DNA of 64,000 bases from Sphingobacteriaceae bacterium GW460-11-11-14-LB5 (GTDB lineage Bacteria > Bacteroidota > Bacteroidia > Sphingobacteriales > Sphingobacteriaceae), in contig CP021237.1 of assembly GCA_002151545.1 (NCBI GenBank), positions 5,518,001 through 5,582,000 of the forward strand, given 5' to 3'. Made by a program: the position numbers and the translations under genes. The notes under the pieces are model-generated. The model saw only the letters and a list, made by a program, of their open reading frames with translations, was not told the DNA's origin and did no database searches. Positions 1 through 9,030 of the stretch are shown piece after piece; position 1 is the first letter of the stretch, and every line of letters starts with the position of its first letter.

Positions 1-567
1 TAAATAGCGTGAAGCAGCTAGTAATTCGTACTGACCAAGATTAATAAAAGAAGGATAAACCGGTAGAATTTTAGCGCCATCAAAATTGTATCGGCGGCTA
101 ATCAAACCCAGCGGCGAACTAATATATGCCCTGATGAATCCAAAATCATACTCGCCGCGTTTAGTTGGCCTTAGATTGTAGTGGATCGACTTAACTTCAG
201 CAGATTTTAGGTGAAGTTTAAAATCTTTATCCCGCAGTTGAAACTGAAAAGGTACCTCATCAATCACCCTGGCATTTACACCAAAACCATAACTGTTCCT
301 GATTTCGATTTGTATCGGATTTTCATCGCCATTACTCAAACGTTTCGAGGTAATTCTTTTGGCCGCAATCCCTTGGTTGTTTCGATATAGCATAAAAATA
401 TCGATAAAAAATAAAACAAGTACAGCACCGGTGGCTATTTCAGGGATATCGCCCAACCAGGCAAAAAAGAACTTCAGCAAAAAGAGCACAATGCAGCACC
501 CTAAGGCCGCAAATAAGCGATCGGTTAGGAATAGATTGGTGTAATATTGCTGAAAGAATTTTTTCAA
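1..567 (-). CDS. DUF58 family protein, N-terminal part (runs off the left edge)
   Basis: An open minus-strand frame runs from a TTG codon at 565-567 to the window edge, giving 189 codons. The start reads LKKFFQQYYTNLF, followed by two hydrophobic segments (about residues 15-50) and then a soluble beta-rich part with RITSKRLSNGDENPI and LRPTKRGEYDFGF, which is the layout of DUF58 proteins. DUF58 proteins commonly sit directly downstream of MoxR ATPases, as here: it follows the moxR stop after 82 bp of AACTG-rich spacer. I see no ATG that would keep the conserved N-terminus, so TTG is the likely start. The C-terminal vWA-like half lies outside the window. The exact role is unknown; families of this kind are thought to act with MoxR in envelope or complex assembly. 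Confidence 0.8.
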   Translation of the reverse strand, partial: MKKFFQQYYTNLFLTDRLFAALGCCIVLFLLKFFFAWLGDIPEIATGAVLVLFFIDIFMLYRNNQGIAAKRITSKRLSNGDENPIQIEIRNSYGFGVNARVIDEVPFQFQLRDKDFKLHLKSAEVKSIHYNLRPTKRGEYDFGFIRAYISSPLGLISRRYNFDGAKILPVYPSFINLGQYELLAASRYL

Positions 568-649
568 TGTTGTTTAATCGGTTAATTATTTAAACTGGTT
601 AACTGTTAATTGCCAACTGTAAACTGAAAATTGGCAACTGATAACTGAA

Positions 650-1627
650 CTACCTCGGTACTTCAATTTTTTTAATAATCTGGTTAACAATGTCGCTTGT
701 GGTTAATCCCTCCATTTCCTTTTCAGGTGATAATAATATCCGGTGCGCCAATACAGGCCCTGCAACGGCAATAATATCTTCAGGTGTAACAAAATCGCGG
801 TTTTGAATCGCAGCAAAGGCTTTTGCACTGTGTACAATGGCTAGCGATGCCCTTGGCGAAGCCCCCAGGTAAAGTGATGAATTGTTCCGGGTTTCATTTA
901 CGATTTTGGCGATAAACTCCAATAATTTTGGCTCTACAAATAAATTGCGGATGATTGCCCTGGCTCCTTGTATCTGTTGAACAGATAATACTGCTTTCAC
1001 TTCGTCTAATAATGTTTTATTCACTAAAGTGTGCTGCGCCATCAAAATTGCAGTTTCCTCTTCCAATGAAGGGTATTTAACCTCTATTTTGAATAAAAAC
1101 CTATCCAGTTGGGCCTCAGGCAGGCGATATGTTCCTTCCTGTTCAATCGGGTTCTGTGTGGCCAATACCATAAAAGGTTCATCCATAATATAGGTGTGGC
1201 CGTCAATAGTTACCTGGCGCTCTTCCATTACCTCGAACAAGGCCGATTGGGTTTTTGCAGGTGCACGGTTAATCTCATCAACCAGAATAATATTGCCAAA
1301 AATAGGGCCTTTCCTAAATTCGAAATCTCCTGTTTTGGTATTAAATATCGGGGTTCCTAAAACATCCGATGGCATTAAATCGGGCGTAAACTGCACCCTC
1401 GAAAATTGTGCATCTATCGATTTTGCAAGCAACTTTGCGCTAAGTGTTTTGGCTACTCCCGGTACACCCTCAATTAAGATGTGCCCATCGGCAAGCAAAC
1501 CAACAATTAAGAAATCAATAACCTGTTTTTGGCCGATAATGATATTTCCAAGTACATTTCTGATCTGATTTACCGCTTCATTTAAGGCGCTTAAATCGGT
1601 ACGTGGGTTAAACTGTTCTTGTTCCAT
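650..1627 (-). CDS. MoxR-family AAA+ ATPase
   Basis: This 325-residue protein has the full AAA_3/MoxR core: Walker A GVPGVAKT (residues 54-61), Walker B IILVDEIN (113-120), sensor-1 LATQNP (155-160) and a C-terminal AAA lid with LGASPRASLA. MoxR ATPases are chaperone-like motors that remodel or insert cofactors into partner proteins, which are often vWA or DUF58 proteins encoded next door. Its start overlaps the end of the upstream DUF4350 gene by 20 bp, which argues for co-transcription and translational coupling. The DUF58 gene follows. The substrate is not visible from sequence. Confidence 0.95.
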   Translation of the reverse strand: MEQEQFNPRTDLSALNEAVNQIRNVLGNIIIGQKQVIDFLIVGLLADGHILIEGVPGVAKTLSAKLLAKSIDAQFSRVQFTPDLMPSDVLGTPIFNTKTGDFEFRKGPIFGNIILVDEINRAPAKTQSALFEVMEERQVTIDGHTYIMDEPFMVLATQNPIEQEGTYRLPEAQLDRFLFKIEVKYPSLEEETAILMAQHTLVNKTLLDEVKAVLSVQQIQGARAIIRNLFVEPKLLEFIAKIVNETRNNSSLYLGASPRASLAIVHSAKAFAAIQNRDFVTPEDIIAVAGPVLAHRILLSPEKEMEGLTTSDIVNQIIKKIEVPR

Positions 1628-2798
1628 TGCTTTGCGTATTTTTATAAAACTGTTCTATACTTTCGTTTAAATTAATCAATTGGGTATCGCTTAAATCGCC
1701 CATGGTTGGTGTTTGCATAAAATGTTTGGTCAGGGTTTTGGCCAAGGCTTCATTAATGCCTGTTTTCTCCATCAGTACCTGAGCAAATTTGCTGTCGATA
1801 TCGTTGGTTTTTAGATAATATCGGGCCCTCAAGTACTCCATAAAGTAATTGATCTTTTTAAGGGCAATATCGAGGTTGTTGCGTTCGTGATAATAAACGC
1901 TGCCAACTACATTAACAAAAGCAAGTGAAGAATTGGTCAGCGGATCGGCTATCGGGATAATTCTTTGCCTGCGTTTAATGTCGTACAAAACAAAAATGAT
2001 CAAACTAAATATGGCCAGGTAGTAGGCAAACTCCAGTTCAGGATGTTTAAAGAATACCCTGAGCATATCGGTAGTGCTGTTTTTTTGCGCAGAAAAATAC
2101 TCATCAAAAATGAGCTGCTTATTTCCGTGTAAATAACTTAAGGTTTTAGCGGCGTATTCTGCACCATATTTATTGAGGAGATTGAAATTGGTGTAAAAAC
2201 CAGGTTCTGCGATGAGGTAAAGATTGCCTTTTCCGTAAGCATAACGGATAAAATTGGGCTGGCCTTTCCCATTTACGCCGAGTATTGTTGTTTTACTGGT
2301 ATCAACCTTACTAAAATACTGGCTGCCAATGCCTCTTTCAAAACCATAGTTGGCATCCGTTTTAAATTCTGGATTGGTAAAATTTAAGGTACTTCCTTCA
2401 GGCGACATTGCAGTAGAAGTTTGTACTTTAAGTTCCTTCCTTATTTTTCCTAAATCGTAAGTAGCAATAAATACATCATTGCCCGCCTGCATATATTTTA
2501 TCAGCTGTTCAAGGTCTGTTTTACTAATGTCTGTCTTTTGCGCAACTATTATATAAGCGGTATTCCTGAATTTTTTAGATTTTAAAGTGTTGTAGACGGC
2601 AGTTTTCGACTGTTGAATACTGGCTGAGGGTAAAATATCTTTAATTCTGTTGTATAAGATATAGGTACCATAAGGGATTTTATCTTTTGTGGCATATGTT
2701 GGAGCCCAGTTTGTTGGTGTAGGCTTGTTATACTGCGCAATTAAATAACCCAGAATTAGAATGGAACCAATAATCAGATATAATTTGTAACCTTTCAT
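1608..2798 (-). CDS. DUF4350 domain membrane protein
   Basis: 396 residues. A membrane segment lies at about residues 7-22, followed by a long exported or periplasmic domain and a second membrane segment at about 257-273 ending in the basic KRRQR. The C-terminal 120 residues are cytoplasmic. The middle contains the DUF4350 pattern: a region with IPYGTYILYNRI, a Rossmann-like core with KYMQAGNDVFIAT, and GKGNLYLIAEPGFYTN. DUF4350 proteins resemble the GldG/ABC-associated fold and are a regular member of MoxR-DUF58-DUF4129 loci. It overlaps moxR downstream by 20 bp and the DUF4129 gene upstream by 4 bp. The function is unknown beyond this association. Confidence 0.85.
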   Translation of the reverse strand: MKGYKLYLIIGSILILGYLIAQYNKPTPTNWAPTYATKDKIPYGTYILYNRIKDILPSASIQQSKTAVYNTLKSKKFRNTAYIIVAQKTDISKTDLEQLIKYMQAGNDVFIATYDLGKIRKELKVQTSTAMSPEGSTLNFTNPEFKTDANYGFERGIGSQYFSKVDTSKTTILGVNGKGQPNFIRYAYGKGNLYLIAEPGFYTNFNLLNKYGAEYAAKTLSYLHGNKQLIFDEYFSAQKNSTTDMLRVFFKHPELEFAYYLAIFSLIIFVLYDIKRRQRIIPIADPLTNSSLAFVNVVGSVYYHERNNLDIALKKINYFMEYLRARYYLKTNDIDSKFAQVLMEKTGINEALAKTLTKHFMQTPTMGDLSDTQLINLNESIEQFYKNTQSNGTRTV

Positions 2799-3523
2799 TT
2801 AATCTGGTTGTTAAACTGGTTAAACGATTGGTTGATAGGGTCGAATTTTACTTCATCGATAGGGAAATCGCCATACCAGATATAATCGAACTGCAGGGTA
2901 AGCTGGCTAAAATCGTTTCTCAGCTCCGGCTTACTGATTTCCATTAAATAATTATAATTGGTTTTATCGGGCTGCCATTGGATAATTTCGGCATCGCTCA
3001 GTTTTTTAAGCGCCCTCAGGTATAAAAGCCTGACAGCTAAACGGAACTTTCTTTCGGCAACTAATCTTTGTAATTCCTGTTCATAATCTATCTCATGAAT
3101 GTTTTCGGTAATCACATCGTATGGAAGGATGGTTTCTTTTGATTTTTTAGCGAAGATTTTTTCAGCACCGATAATTTTAATTACAATAAACAAGATCAGT
3201 GCAACACCAAGTCCGATAAAAATATACCTGGAAAAAATATTAGCTGCAGCGCCCTGAAACAGCTCGCCAATTACATCCCAAAACCATAACCAAAATTTAT
3301 CCCAGAGTGATAACTGTTGCTGACCTATTTCGTCATATTGAAACTCTTTTTGCTCTTTGTAATTGCTTATGGCATCTTTATCGAATTTTGATACTACAAC
3401 CTTACTGCTATCTGTTTTAATTATAGTAGTTACAGGCTTAGCTTTAACAGGCTGTGCTTTGCTGATTACCGGAATAAAAAACAAAAGAGAAACAAGAAGA
3501 TATCGGAATAGAGCGCGCTGCAT
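2795..3523 (-). CDS. DUF4129 domain protein with signal peptide
   Basis: I place the start at the ATG of MQRALFRYLL, giving 242 residues. That start is just after the stop of the upstream gene and yields a clean signal peptide (hydrophobic to about residue 20, SKAQP cleavage region). A longer reading starting at 3571 would overlap the previous gene by 47 bp and hide the signal peptide. A single membrane helix lies at about residues 95-118, followed by the cytoplasmic DUF4129 domain (RLAVRLLYLRALKKL, then WQPDKTNYNYL). DUF4129 domains occur in MoxR loci and in transglutaminase-like membrane proteins. The role here is probably structural or assembly-related; this is inference. Confidence 0.8.
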   Translation of the reverse strand: MQRALFRYLLVSLLFFIPVISKAQPVKAKPVTTIIKTDSSKVVVSKFDKDAISNYKEQKEFQYDEIGQQQLSLWDKFWLWFWDVIGELFQGAAANIFSRYIFIGLGVALILFIVIKIIGAEKIFAKKSKETILPYDVITENIHEIDYEQELQRLVAERKFRLAVRLLYLRALKKLSDAEIIQWQPDKTNYNYLMEISKPELRNDFSQLTLQFDYIWYGDFPIDEVKFDPINQSFNQFNNQIK

Positions 3524-3524
3524 T

Positions 3525-4409
3525 TTAATATTCTTCAGGTCTGGTATCGATAGGTTTTTCGGTATTGCCAAAATTAGAAATCCGCTCCATTAGGCCGGTA
3601 CTTTCTTTTTGTTCAACCAAACTGAAATAGGCCAATGAAATGGTAATGATGGGGATGATGGTAAACACCTGGCATAACGACTGCAAAACAGTTGTAATCA
3701 TGGTTAATGTTAAAGACATGTGCGGCGTTTTATGCGTAAACATGCCAATCATATTAAATATGCTGGTAGGTAAAATGATCATGCTCATACAGGCATAAAC
3801 AATAATCCATACAACGATCAGTGTACCAAAGGTAATCCAGAAATTATCTCTAATAATGCTGAAGCTCCTGTTAAATGAATAACCTAATGAACCATTTTCG
3901 ATTACCATTATCGGGAACATCATGGTTATATAGGGGAATAGCCAAAAGCCAGGTACCAGGCAAAACATAAAGGCAATACATATCAGGATAATTAATAGAA
4001 TAGAACTCCCAAAAATCCTGAAAAAGTAATACTTAAAGTATCCCCAAACCTCATCAGTAGTTGGTGTTTGATTGCCTTTTTGCACATATATGGCGATGTA
4101 AGAGAGGATGGCAACACTCATACTGGCATAGGTGGCCAAAGAGAATAAAATAGACAAGAAATATTCTAACCCATATATATTTGAAAAGCCTAAGCCTTTA
4201 GTGTTTCTTCCATTACCAATGGTATTGATAATGTTAACCATTTTGTATTGTTGCAATAACATGGTTAACATACTGGCCAGCACAAATAAGCCACAAAATG
4301 TGAAATATATTTTAATGAGCGGCTTTATATTTTGGCGCATGAAGGTGAAGGTATCGTTGATCACCTGTCCGAAATCCCTTCTTTTCTTAAATTCAATTTT
4401 CCCTAGCAT
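3525..4409 (-). CDS. multipass membrane protein of the MoxR/SpoIIM locus
   Basis: 294 residues with about six hydrophobic segments (near 37-55, 80-105, 130-155, 160-175, 190-215 and 235-265). The N-terminus KRRDFGQVINDTFTFMRQN and the general layout recall the Yip1/glycerophosphodiester phosphodiesterase-type membrane domain proteins that are often annotated only as hypothetical in Bacteroidota. The loop between the last helices is polar. The stop lies 1 bp before the DUF4129 start and the gene begins 1 bp after the SpoIIM-like stop, so it sits within an operon. I do not recognise a catalytic motif. Confidence 0.75.
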   Translation of the reverse strand: MLGKIEFKKRRDFGQVINDTFTFMRQNIKPLIKIYFTFCGLFVLASMLTMLLQQYKMVNIINTIGNGRNTKGLGFSNIYGLEYFLSILFSLATYASMSVAILSYIAIYVQKGNQTPTTDEVWGYFKYYFFRIFGSSILLIILICIAFMFCLVPGFWLFPYITMMFPIMVIENGSLGYSFNRSFSIIRDNFWITFGTLIVVWIIVYACMSMIILPTSIFNMIGMFTHKTPHMSLTLTMITTVLQSLCQVFTIIPIITISLAYFSLVEQKESTGLMERISNFGNTEKPIDTRPEEY

Positions 4410-4410
4410 G

Positions 4411-5364
4411 TTAATTTAGCGTTGCTTGTTTATTGTAGATTTTTATGGGGTAAATAAATACATACCAAATGATAAAAGCTGCAGAAGATAATAAAATGGA
4501 CACACTTAACCATAAAGGCATTTCAGTATGTCGTGTAACAAAACTTTCAAAAAATGCTGCAACGATAAAAATTGGGATCAGGCCAATTACAATTTTCAAT
4601 CCATCTTTGGCCCCTTTTAAAACTGAAGCCATCCTGGTGTAGGTTTTGGGGAATAAGAGGCTATTTCCTAAAATTAAACCAGCGGCGCCTGCTAAAACAA
4701 TTGCCGATATTTCTAATGTTCCATGGATCCAGATCACCAGAACCGATTGAAAGCCGAGGCCTTTACTGAAAAAGAAATATTGGAAAGAGCCGAGCATCAC
4801 GCCATTCCTGAATAATGAAACGATGGAACCGAAGGAAAATATAATGCCTAAAACAAAAGTATATAGTGCAACATAAATATTATTAACGCCTATCTGCATA
4901 AACATGATAAACTCATTACTCTGTTTATAAACCCCAAACGGATCACCTTTGGCAATGTTTTCATTGGTCATGTTTACATAACCATCGCCCATAATTAATC
5001 GCACAAAGGTATCATCGTACTTAGCCGATAGCGCACCAATGGCGCAGGAAACCAGGAAAAATGCCAGGGCATAAAACACCTGTTTTCGGTGTTGCAGAAA
5101 TATTAAGGGGAGTTCTGTTTTCCAAAAATGGATAAACCGGTTCGACTTTTCCTTTTTGTTTTTATAAACGGATTGATGTAGTTTAGAAGCTAAGCCATTG
5201 AGATAGGCTGTTGTTTTCGAATTTGGATAAAACGTTTTGGAGTAAGCTAAATCATTAGTGATTTCGATAAACTGATTGGCCACCTCATCAGGATTTGCCT
5301 GTTGCATGGAATCATAATGTTGCCACTTCTTCGAATTCTGTTTAACAAATAATGCTTCTCTCAT
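4411..5364 (-). CDS. stage II sporulation protein M-like membrane protein (SpoIIM family)
   Basis: 317 residues. A polar N-terminal 90 residues (MREALFVKQNSKKWQ, typical of the Bacteroidota family members) is followed by five hydrophobic segments at about 97-113, 163-186, 206-233, 255-275 and 285-305. The conserved HGTLEISAI motif (214-222) matches the HG-x-x-E signature of the SpoIIM/DUF95 family. In Bacillus, SpoIIM forms part of the engulfment machinery. In non-spore-formers the family accompanies RDD, MoxR and DUF58 proteins and its role is unknown. This is the first gene of the minus-strand operon and is divergent from the RDD gene across 199 bp. Confidence 0.85.
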   Translation of the reverse strand: MREALFVKQNSKKWQHYDSMQQANPDEVANQFIEITNDLAYSKTFYPNSKTTAYLNGLASKLHQSVYKNKKEKSNRFIHFWKTELPLIFLQHRKQVFYALAFFLVSCAIGALSAKYDDTFVRLIMGDGYVNMTNENIAKGDPFGVYKQSNEFIMFMQIGVNNIYVALYTFVLGIIFSFGSIVSLFRNGVMLGSFQYFFFSKGLGFQSVLVIWIHGTLEISAIVLAGAAGLILGNSLLFPKTYTRMASVLKGAKDGLKIVIGLIPIFIVAAFFESFVTRHTEMPLWLSVSILLSSAAFIIWYVFIYPIKIYNKQATLN

Positions 5365-5563
5365 TTAAAGGCCTTACCAAATCTCGGGTTAAAATAGCTA
5401 ATTTTTTATGGAAATGAAACCAACATTATTTTCAAATCGCCTAACCAAGCTGAACAAATATACACAGATGAACAATCTAAATATGAAAATATAAGAAAAC
5501 TTTAGTTTAAAAAAATAAATACTGGTTTACCGCTATTATCTTTAAAAAAAATTATGTTTGAAT
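5365..5563. promoter_or_regulatory. divergent intergenic region between the SpoIIM-like and RDD genes
   Basis: This 199-bp, very AT-rich spacer must carry promoters for both directions. On the plus strand TATCTTTA near 5537-5544 is one mismatch from the Bacteroidota -7 box TAnnTTTG and lies about 20 bp before the RDD ATG. I found no convincing box for the minus direction and no hairpin. Confidence 0.35.
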
Positions 5564-6307
5564 ATGGATAGCATCAGAATTAGCACGGCTCAAAATATTG
5601 ATATTGATTACGAAATTGCCGGCCTTGGTGAGCGTATAGCCGCAAGGTGTATCGATTTGGCTGGATTTATAATTCTCGCTGTAATTACCCTTGTGGTAAT
5701 GGGCGCTGCACAAATGGCCATGTCGGGAAATGCAGCCATGGTTATTTTTTTCATTTTCCTGGCTATTTTTGCTTTCTACGACCTGGTTTGCGAAATTACG
5801 ATGGATGGTCAAACCCTGGGGAAGAAGGTGTTAAAGATAAAGGTAATCAGCCTTGATGGCACACAACCAACTTTTGGACAGTATATTTTTAGGTGGTTAT
5901 TTCGGATGATTGATTTCGGCTTCCCTTTTGGCTGGGGCGTTGTGGCGCTGGTTTCGGTAGCGATAACCAAAAATCATCAGCGATTGGGCGATATGCTGGC
6001 TAAAACCACGCTGATTAAAACTAAACCCAGAACTGAATTTTCTAATGTGGCCTTCAGTTTTAGTTTACCTGAAGAATATGAACCACAGTTTAAGGAAGTG
6101 CTGCACTTAAATGACAGGGATATTGAACTGATTCATGAAGTGTTGACCGGTTATTACCAAACCGGAAATGTCGACCTGATTTATACTATGGCAGCCAAAA
6201 CCAAAGCACATATTTTTGTAACTATTCCAGGTGGGATGAACGAGTTACAGTTTTTAGAGACGGTATTAAAGGATTATAATCACCTTACGGCTAATATGAG
6301 TGTTTAG
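5564..6307 (+). CDS. RDD family membrane protein
   Basis: 247 residues from the ATG at 5564; a TTG two codons earlier is possible but less likely. The RDD motif set is visible: RIAARCIDLAGF at the first helix, a second helix ending AFYDLVCE, MDGQTLGKKVLKIKVI, and GDMLAKTTLIK after the third helix. A soluble C-terminal domain of about 90 residues follows. RDD proteins are small membrane proteins; some have been linked to ion exchange, but in this locus they accompany SpoIIM and MoxR genes. The stop overlaps the convergent DUF2752 stop by 4 bp, with no terminator between them. Confidence 0.85.
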   Translation: MDSIRISTAQNIDIDYEIAGLGERIAARCIDLAGFIILAVITLVVMGAAQMAMSGNAAMVIFFIFLAIFAFYDLVCEITMDGQTLGKKVLKIKVISLDGTQPTFGQYIFRWLFRMIDFGFPFGWGVVALVSVAITKNHQRLGDMLAKTTLIKTKPRTEFSNVAFSFSLPEEYEPQFKEVLHLNDRDIELIHEVLTGYYQTGNVDLIYTMAAKTKAHIFVTIPGGMNELQFLETVLKDYNHLTANMSV

Positions 6308-6630
6308 CTAAAAAACATTTTATGTAAGTAGCTGATCATTACAAAATTACCGATTACGAGAACCAATATTCTAAAGATAAGAGGACCTTTTTTGATCTGA
6401 AGTTTATACAATAAGCCAGCTGAGATAAATAAAAACAACAGCGGGATGGTAGGTGGATAAAGCGACCAGCTTTTTGATAAATCGCCTTGAAGCAGAGCGA
6501 TAAAAGATCTTTGAAAGCCACAACCCGGACAATCGATTCCTGTTAATGCTTTAAATGGGCAGGTAATTAAATGATTTTGCAGCCAATCAACCAGGTTGAT
6601 CGAGCTGCAAAATATAAATATGATAAACAT
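6304..6630 (-). CDS. DUF2752 domain membrane protein
   Basis: 108 residues with the hallmark of the family, ITCPFKALTGIDCPGCGFQR (residues 23-42): a C-P-x5-G-x2-C-P-G-C-G-x2-R cysteine pattern following a short hydrophobic N-terminus. Two further hydrophobic helices follow. The four clustered cysteines suggest metal or redox binding, but no function is established for the family. It lies 7 bp downstream of the DUF5684 gene on the same strand and is probably co-transcribed with it. Confidence 0.85.
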   Translation of the reverse strand: MFIIFIFCSSINLVDWLQNHLITCPFKALTGIDCPGCGFQRSFIALLQGDLSKSWSLYPPTIPLLFLFISAGLLYKLQIKKGPLIFRILVLVIGNFVMISYLHKMFFS

Positions 6631-6637
6631 CCTTGAA

Positions 6638-7126
6638 TTAAACTACCGGAGGAGGCGTATCGTTTGGATTATCTTGATTACCGAATGGTTTGTTAAACGG
6701 ATTATTCGGGTTATTGAACGGGTTGTTACCAAAACCGCCATTTTGTGCTTCTGCTGCCGATGGGCCTAAATATTTAGCATCGCCAAAGCCAAGCATTGGC
6801 CAAAATACAAAAGCCAATAGAATTAGTCCTACAGTATATCCCTCTGATTTGCCAAAACTTTTGCTCATTAGATTTATAAGCCAAATCGCAAAAACAGGAG
6901 CTGAACAAGGGATTAGTAACCATAAAATCCAGATCATTGGTTTACCTACAATTTCAATCATCACAATTTCTCTGTAAATAGGTATAATACAAGCCCAACC
7001 TGGTTTACCCGCTTTTTCGAAGGTTTTCCACATTCCTGCTAGAGTAATTACAATCAGGATGAGATAAAAAATTATAGCTCCTGCACCAATACCTGCGGCT
7101 ATTCCGCTTGATTCATACTCATTCAT
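6638..7126 (-). CDS. DUF5684 domain membrane protein
   Basis: 162 residues. A first membrane helix (IIFYLILIVITLAGMW) is followed by WKTFEKAGKPGWACIIPIYR, the characteristic signature of the DUF5684 group, then two more hydrophobic stretches and YLGPSAAEA. The C-terminus is a low-complexity Asn/Pro/Phe tail (NNPFNNPNNPFNKPFG) ending in DTPPPVV. The family is common in bacteria as a small three-helix membrane protein with no known activity. The downstream DUF2752 gene is close enough to form an operon. Confidence 0.8.
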   Translation of the reverse strand: MNEYESSGIAAGIGAGAIIFYLILIVITLAGMWKTFEKAGKPGWACIIPIYREIVMIEIVGKPMIWILWLLIPCSAPVFAIWLINLMSKSFGKSEGYTVGLILLAFVFWPMLGFGDAKYLGPSAAEAQNGGFGNNPFNNPNNPFNKPFGNQDNPNDTPPPVV

Positions 7127-7212
7127 AATTTAACTGTTTTTAAGGTGATTAATTTAAATAGTTAAACTAAAATAAATTTTTTAATTTAAAAACAGCATAA
7201 ACAAACGTTTAA

Positions 7213-7938
7213 TTATTTCAACACATTGGCCACTTTTGGTAATAAAGCAGTTGCCCATTCTGTGTACATTTTTCCACTTGGATGCAATCCATCGCTTGCC
7301 ACTAAAGACAGATCGGTTGCTGCATTTCGGGAAGCCGGTGTAATGTTAGTGTAGCTTACGCCAGCTGAAAGCGCGATTTCCTGGTTTGCGGCGTTAAAGC
7401 TATCAATTTCATTAGCAATGCTTTGTGTACTTCGTCCGGAGTTTTTGCCAAAAGGTGTAGCACCCCAATCTGGAATAGAAACTACAAAAACCTTACTCTT
7501 GTTGCCTCCGGCAAAAGCGATTGCGGTCTGTAACAATTCTGTGAACTCCTTTTTGTAAGTGCTGATGGGGTAAGCCCGGTATTGATTGTTTACACCAATT
7601 AAAAGTGTAACAAAGCTATAGGTGCCAGTTAAATTCTCTTTTTTTATACCGTTCTGTAGTTCATCGGTAGTCCAGCCGGTAACGGCAATAATTTTTGGAT
7701 TTGCCACATTGCTGCCCTGAGCTTTTAATAAAGCCTGAAGCTGATAAGGGAAAGATTCTGTCTGTTTAACCGATTCACCAATGGTATAAGAATCGCCAAG
7801 TGCCAGATAAGTAAAACTATCTTCCCCATTTGGTGAAGTTGTTGTTCGATCGCTAACGGGTTCAATAGGCATGGGCTGTTGTTTTGTACAGCCCGAAGTT
7901 AAGAAAGAAAATAAAATGGCGCTTAATAAAATCTTCAT
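7213..7938 (-). CDS. SGNH/GDSL hydrolase lipoprotein
   Basis: 241 residues. A lipoprotein signal (ILFSFLTSGC, lipid-attachment Cys17) is followed by block I GDSYTIGE (48-55), a block III region LIGVNNQYR and the C-terminal D-x-x-H dyad in SDGLHPSG, so the SGNH catalytic set is present. Members hydrolyse ester bonds, often removing acetyl groups from carbohydrates or acting on lipids. The lipobox places it on a membrane facing the periplasm or outside. It lies 33 bp downstream of the serine hydrolase on the same strand and is probably the last gene of that operon. The substrate is unknown. Confidence 0.9.
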   Translation of the reverse strand: MKILLSAILFSFLTSGCTKQQPMPIEPVSDRTTTSPNGEDSFTYLALGDSYTIGESVKQTESFPYQLQALLKAQGSNVANPKIIAVTGWTTDELQNGIKKENLTGTYSFVTLLIGVNNQYRAYPISTYKKEFTELLQTAIAFAGGNKSKVFVVSIPDWGATPFGKNSGRSTQSIANEIDSFNAANQEIALSAGVSYTNITPASRNAATDLSLVASDGLHPSGKMYTEWATALLPKVANVLK

Positions 7939-7971
7939 AGTGTAATCTACGAAGTAACATTCGGCTTAGTT

Positions 7972-9030
7972 TTATTTTAGTGCAGTAATCAGTTTTTGTC
8001 TGAAAGTAGAATCGGTAATAATACTACCCTCAAAAATTCCAAAATCACCTTCTATCATTAATTTTTCTTTTTCAGTAAGGTTGTTAAAGAAAAATGCACA
8101 GGCTAAATTCGATCCCTTTTTTTCTGTTGCATAAAAAGCATCTGTTAAAATAAATGCTGTTGATCCGCCTTTTTGCCCTAAGTGTTTAAAAACAGCCTTG
8201 TTGCCTGGGTTCACCATAGGCCATTCCATCAGCTGGTCCAGGATATTTTGAATTTCGGGTTTGAAGTAATTCCTGCTGTTAATCTTTTGCATTATATTTC
8301 CGTAATCGGCAGTAGTTGAGGCTACCAATCTATCTGACCATATTTTTTGTATTCTGTGTGGTAAATTTATGGAGCTAAAAGTTTTGATAAATGTTGAATC
8401 TGTTTTTAATTTGATGTGATTGGTTTCGCACAGTTTCCGATATTCATCCATTGGAATGGCCTCCAATTGAGCGATCCATTTTTCTTCGTCGATGTTTGCA
8501 GGCCTAAGACAGGTCATCAGCGCCCCAGCGGTAAAATAGTAATGGGGGCTATGTTGCCGTAGTTTTAGTGTTTTGATATTACGGTTTATATTTGCTAATC
8601 CCAATAAATCTTGAAGATATTCTGTATTGGCATTCGAGCTAAACCTGATCATGCCCTGGGCAACCTGTAATAAAGAAACACTATCTCCTTTTTTCTTTTT
8701 TAACGATTTCAGCCACTGAATATGTGCCCCTCCATCAGTAAATGGAATATAGTATTTGTTGAGCTCGCTTATTGCTATATTTTGATTTGCTTTAAATTTT
8801 TTAGCCGCAACCTGATTAGAAAATTCAATGGCAATCATGGTTTTGGCAGCACTCGCCAAGGGCATCAATTGATTGCTGTTATAATTGAGTACTTCCTTGC
8901 CATTCTCAATGAGTACAATCGATGCTTTTTTTGGGTTATCCTTAATGAATTTGATTATTTCATCCAGGTTTTGTGCTGAAACATGAGTTGTAATGAGCAC
9001 TAAGATGAAGATAGCAATGAGCCTGATCAT
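7972..9030 (-). CDS. class A beta-lactamase-like serine hydrolase, secreted
   Basis: 352 residues with an N-terminal signal peptide (cleavage near VSAQ, residue 20). The serine beta-lactamase/transpeptidase motifs can be traced: S-x-x-K as SAAK (60-63), an S-x-N-like SSN (131-133) and KGG (286-288) in place of KTG. The length exceeds the roughly 290 residues of class A beta-lactamases, so it is more probably a peptidase or esterase of the same fold than a resistance enzyme; this is inference. Its ATG overlaps the lipB stop by one base (TAATG), indicating coupling. Confidence 0.85.
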   Translation of the reverse strand: MIRLIAIFILVLITTHVSAQNLDEIIKFIKDNPKKASIVLIENGKEVLNYNSNQLMPLASAAKTMIAIEFSNQVAAKKFKANQNIAISELNKYYIPFTDGGAHIQWLKSLKKKKGDSVSLLQVAQGMIRFSSNANTEYLQDLLGLANINRNIKTLKLRQHSPHYYFTAGALMTCLRPANIDEEKWIAQLEAIPMDEYRKLCETNHIKLKTDSTFIKTFSSINLPHRIQKIWSDRLVASTTADYGNIMQKINSRNYFKPEIQNILDQLMEWPMVNPGNKAVFKHLGQKGGSTAFILTDAFYATEKKGSNLACAFFFNNLTEKEKLMIEGDFGIFEGSIITDSTFRQKLITALK

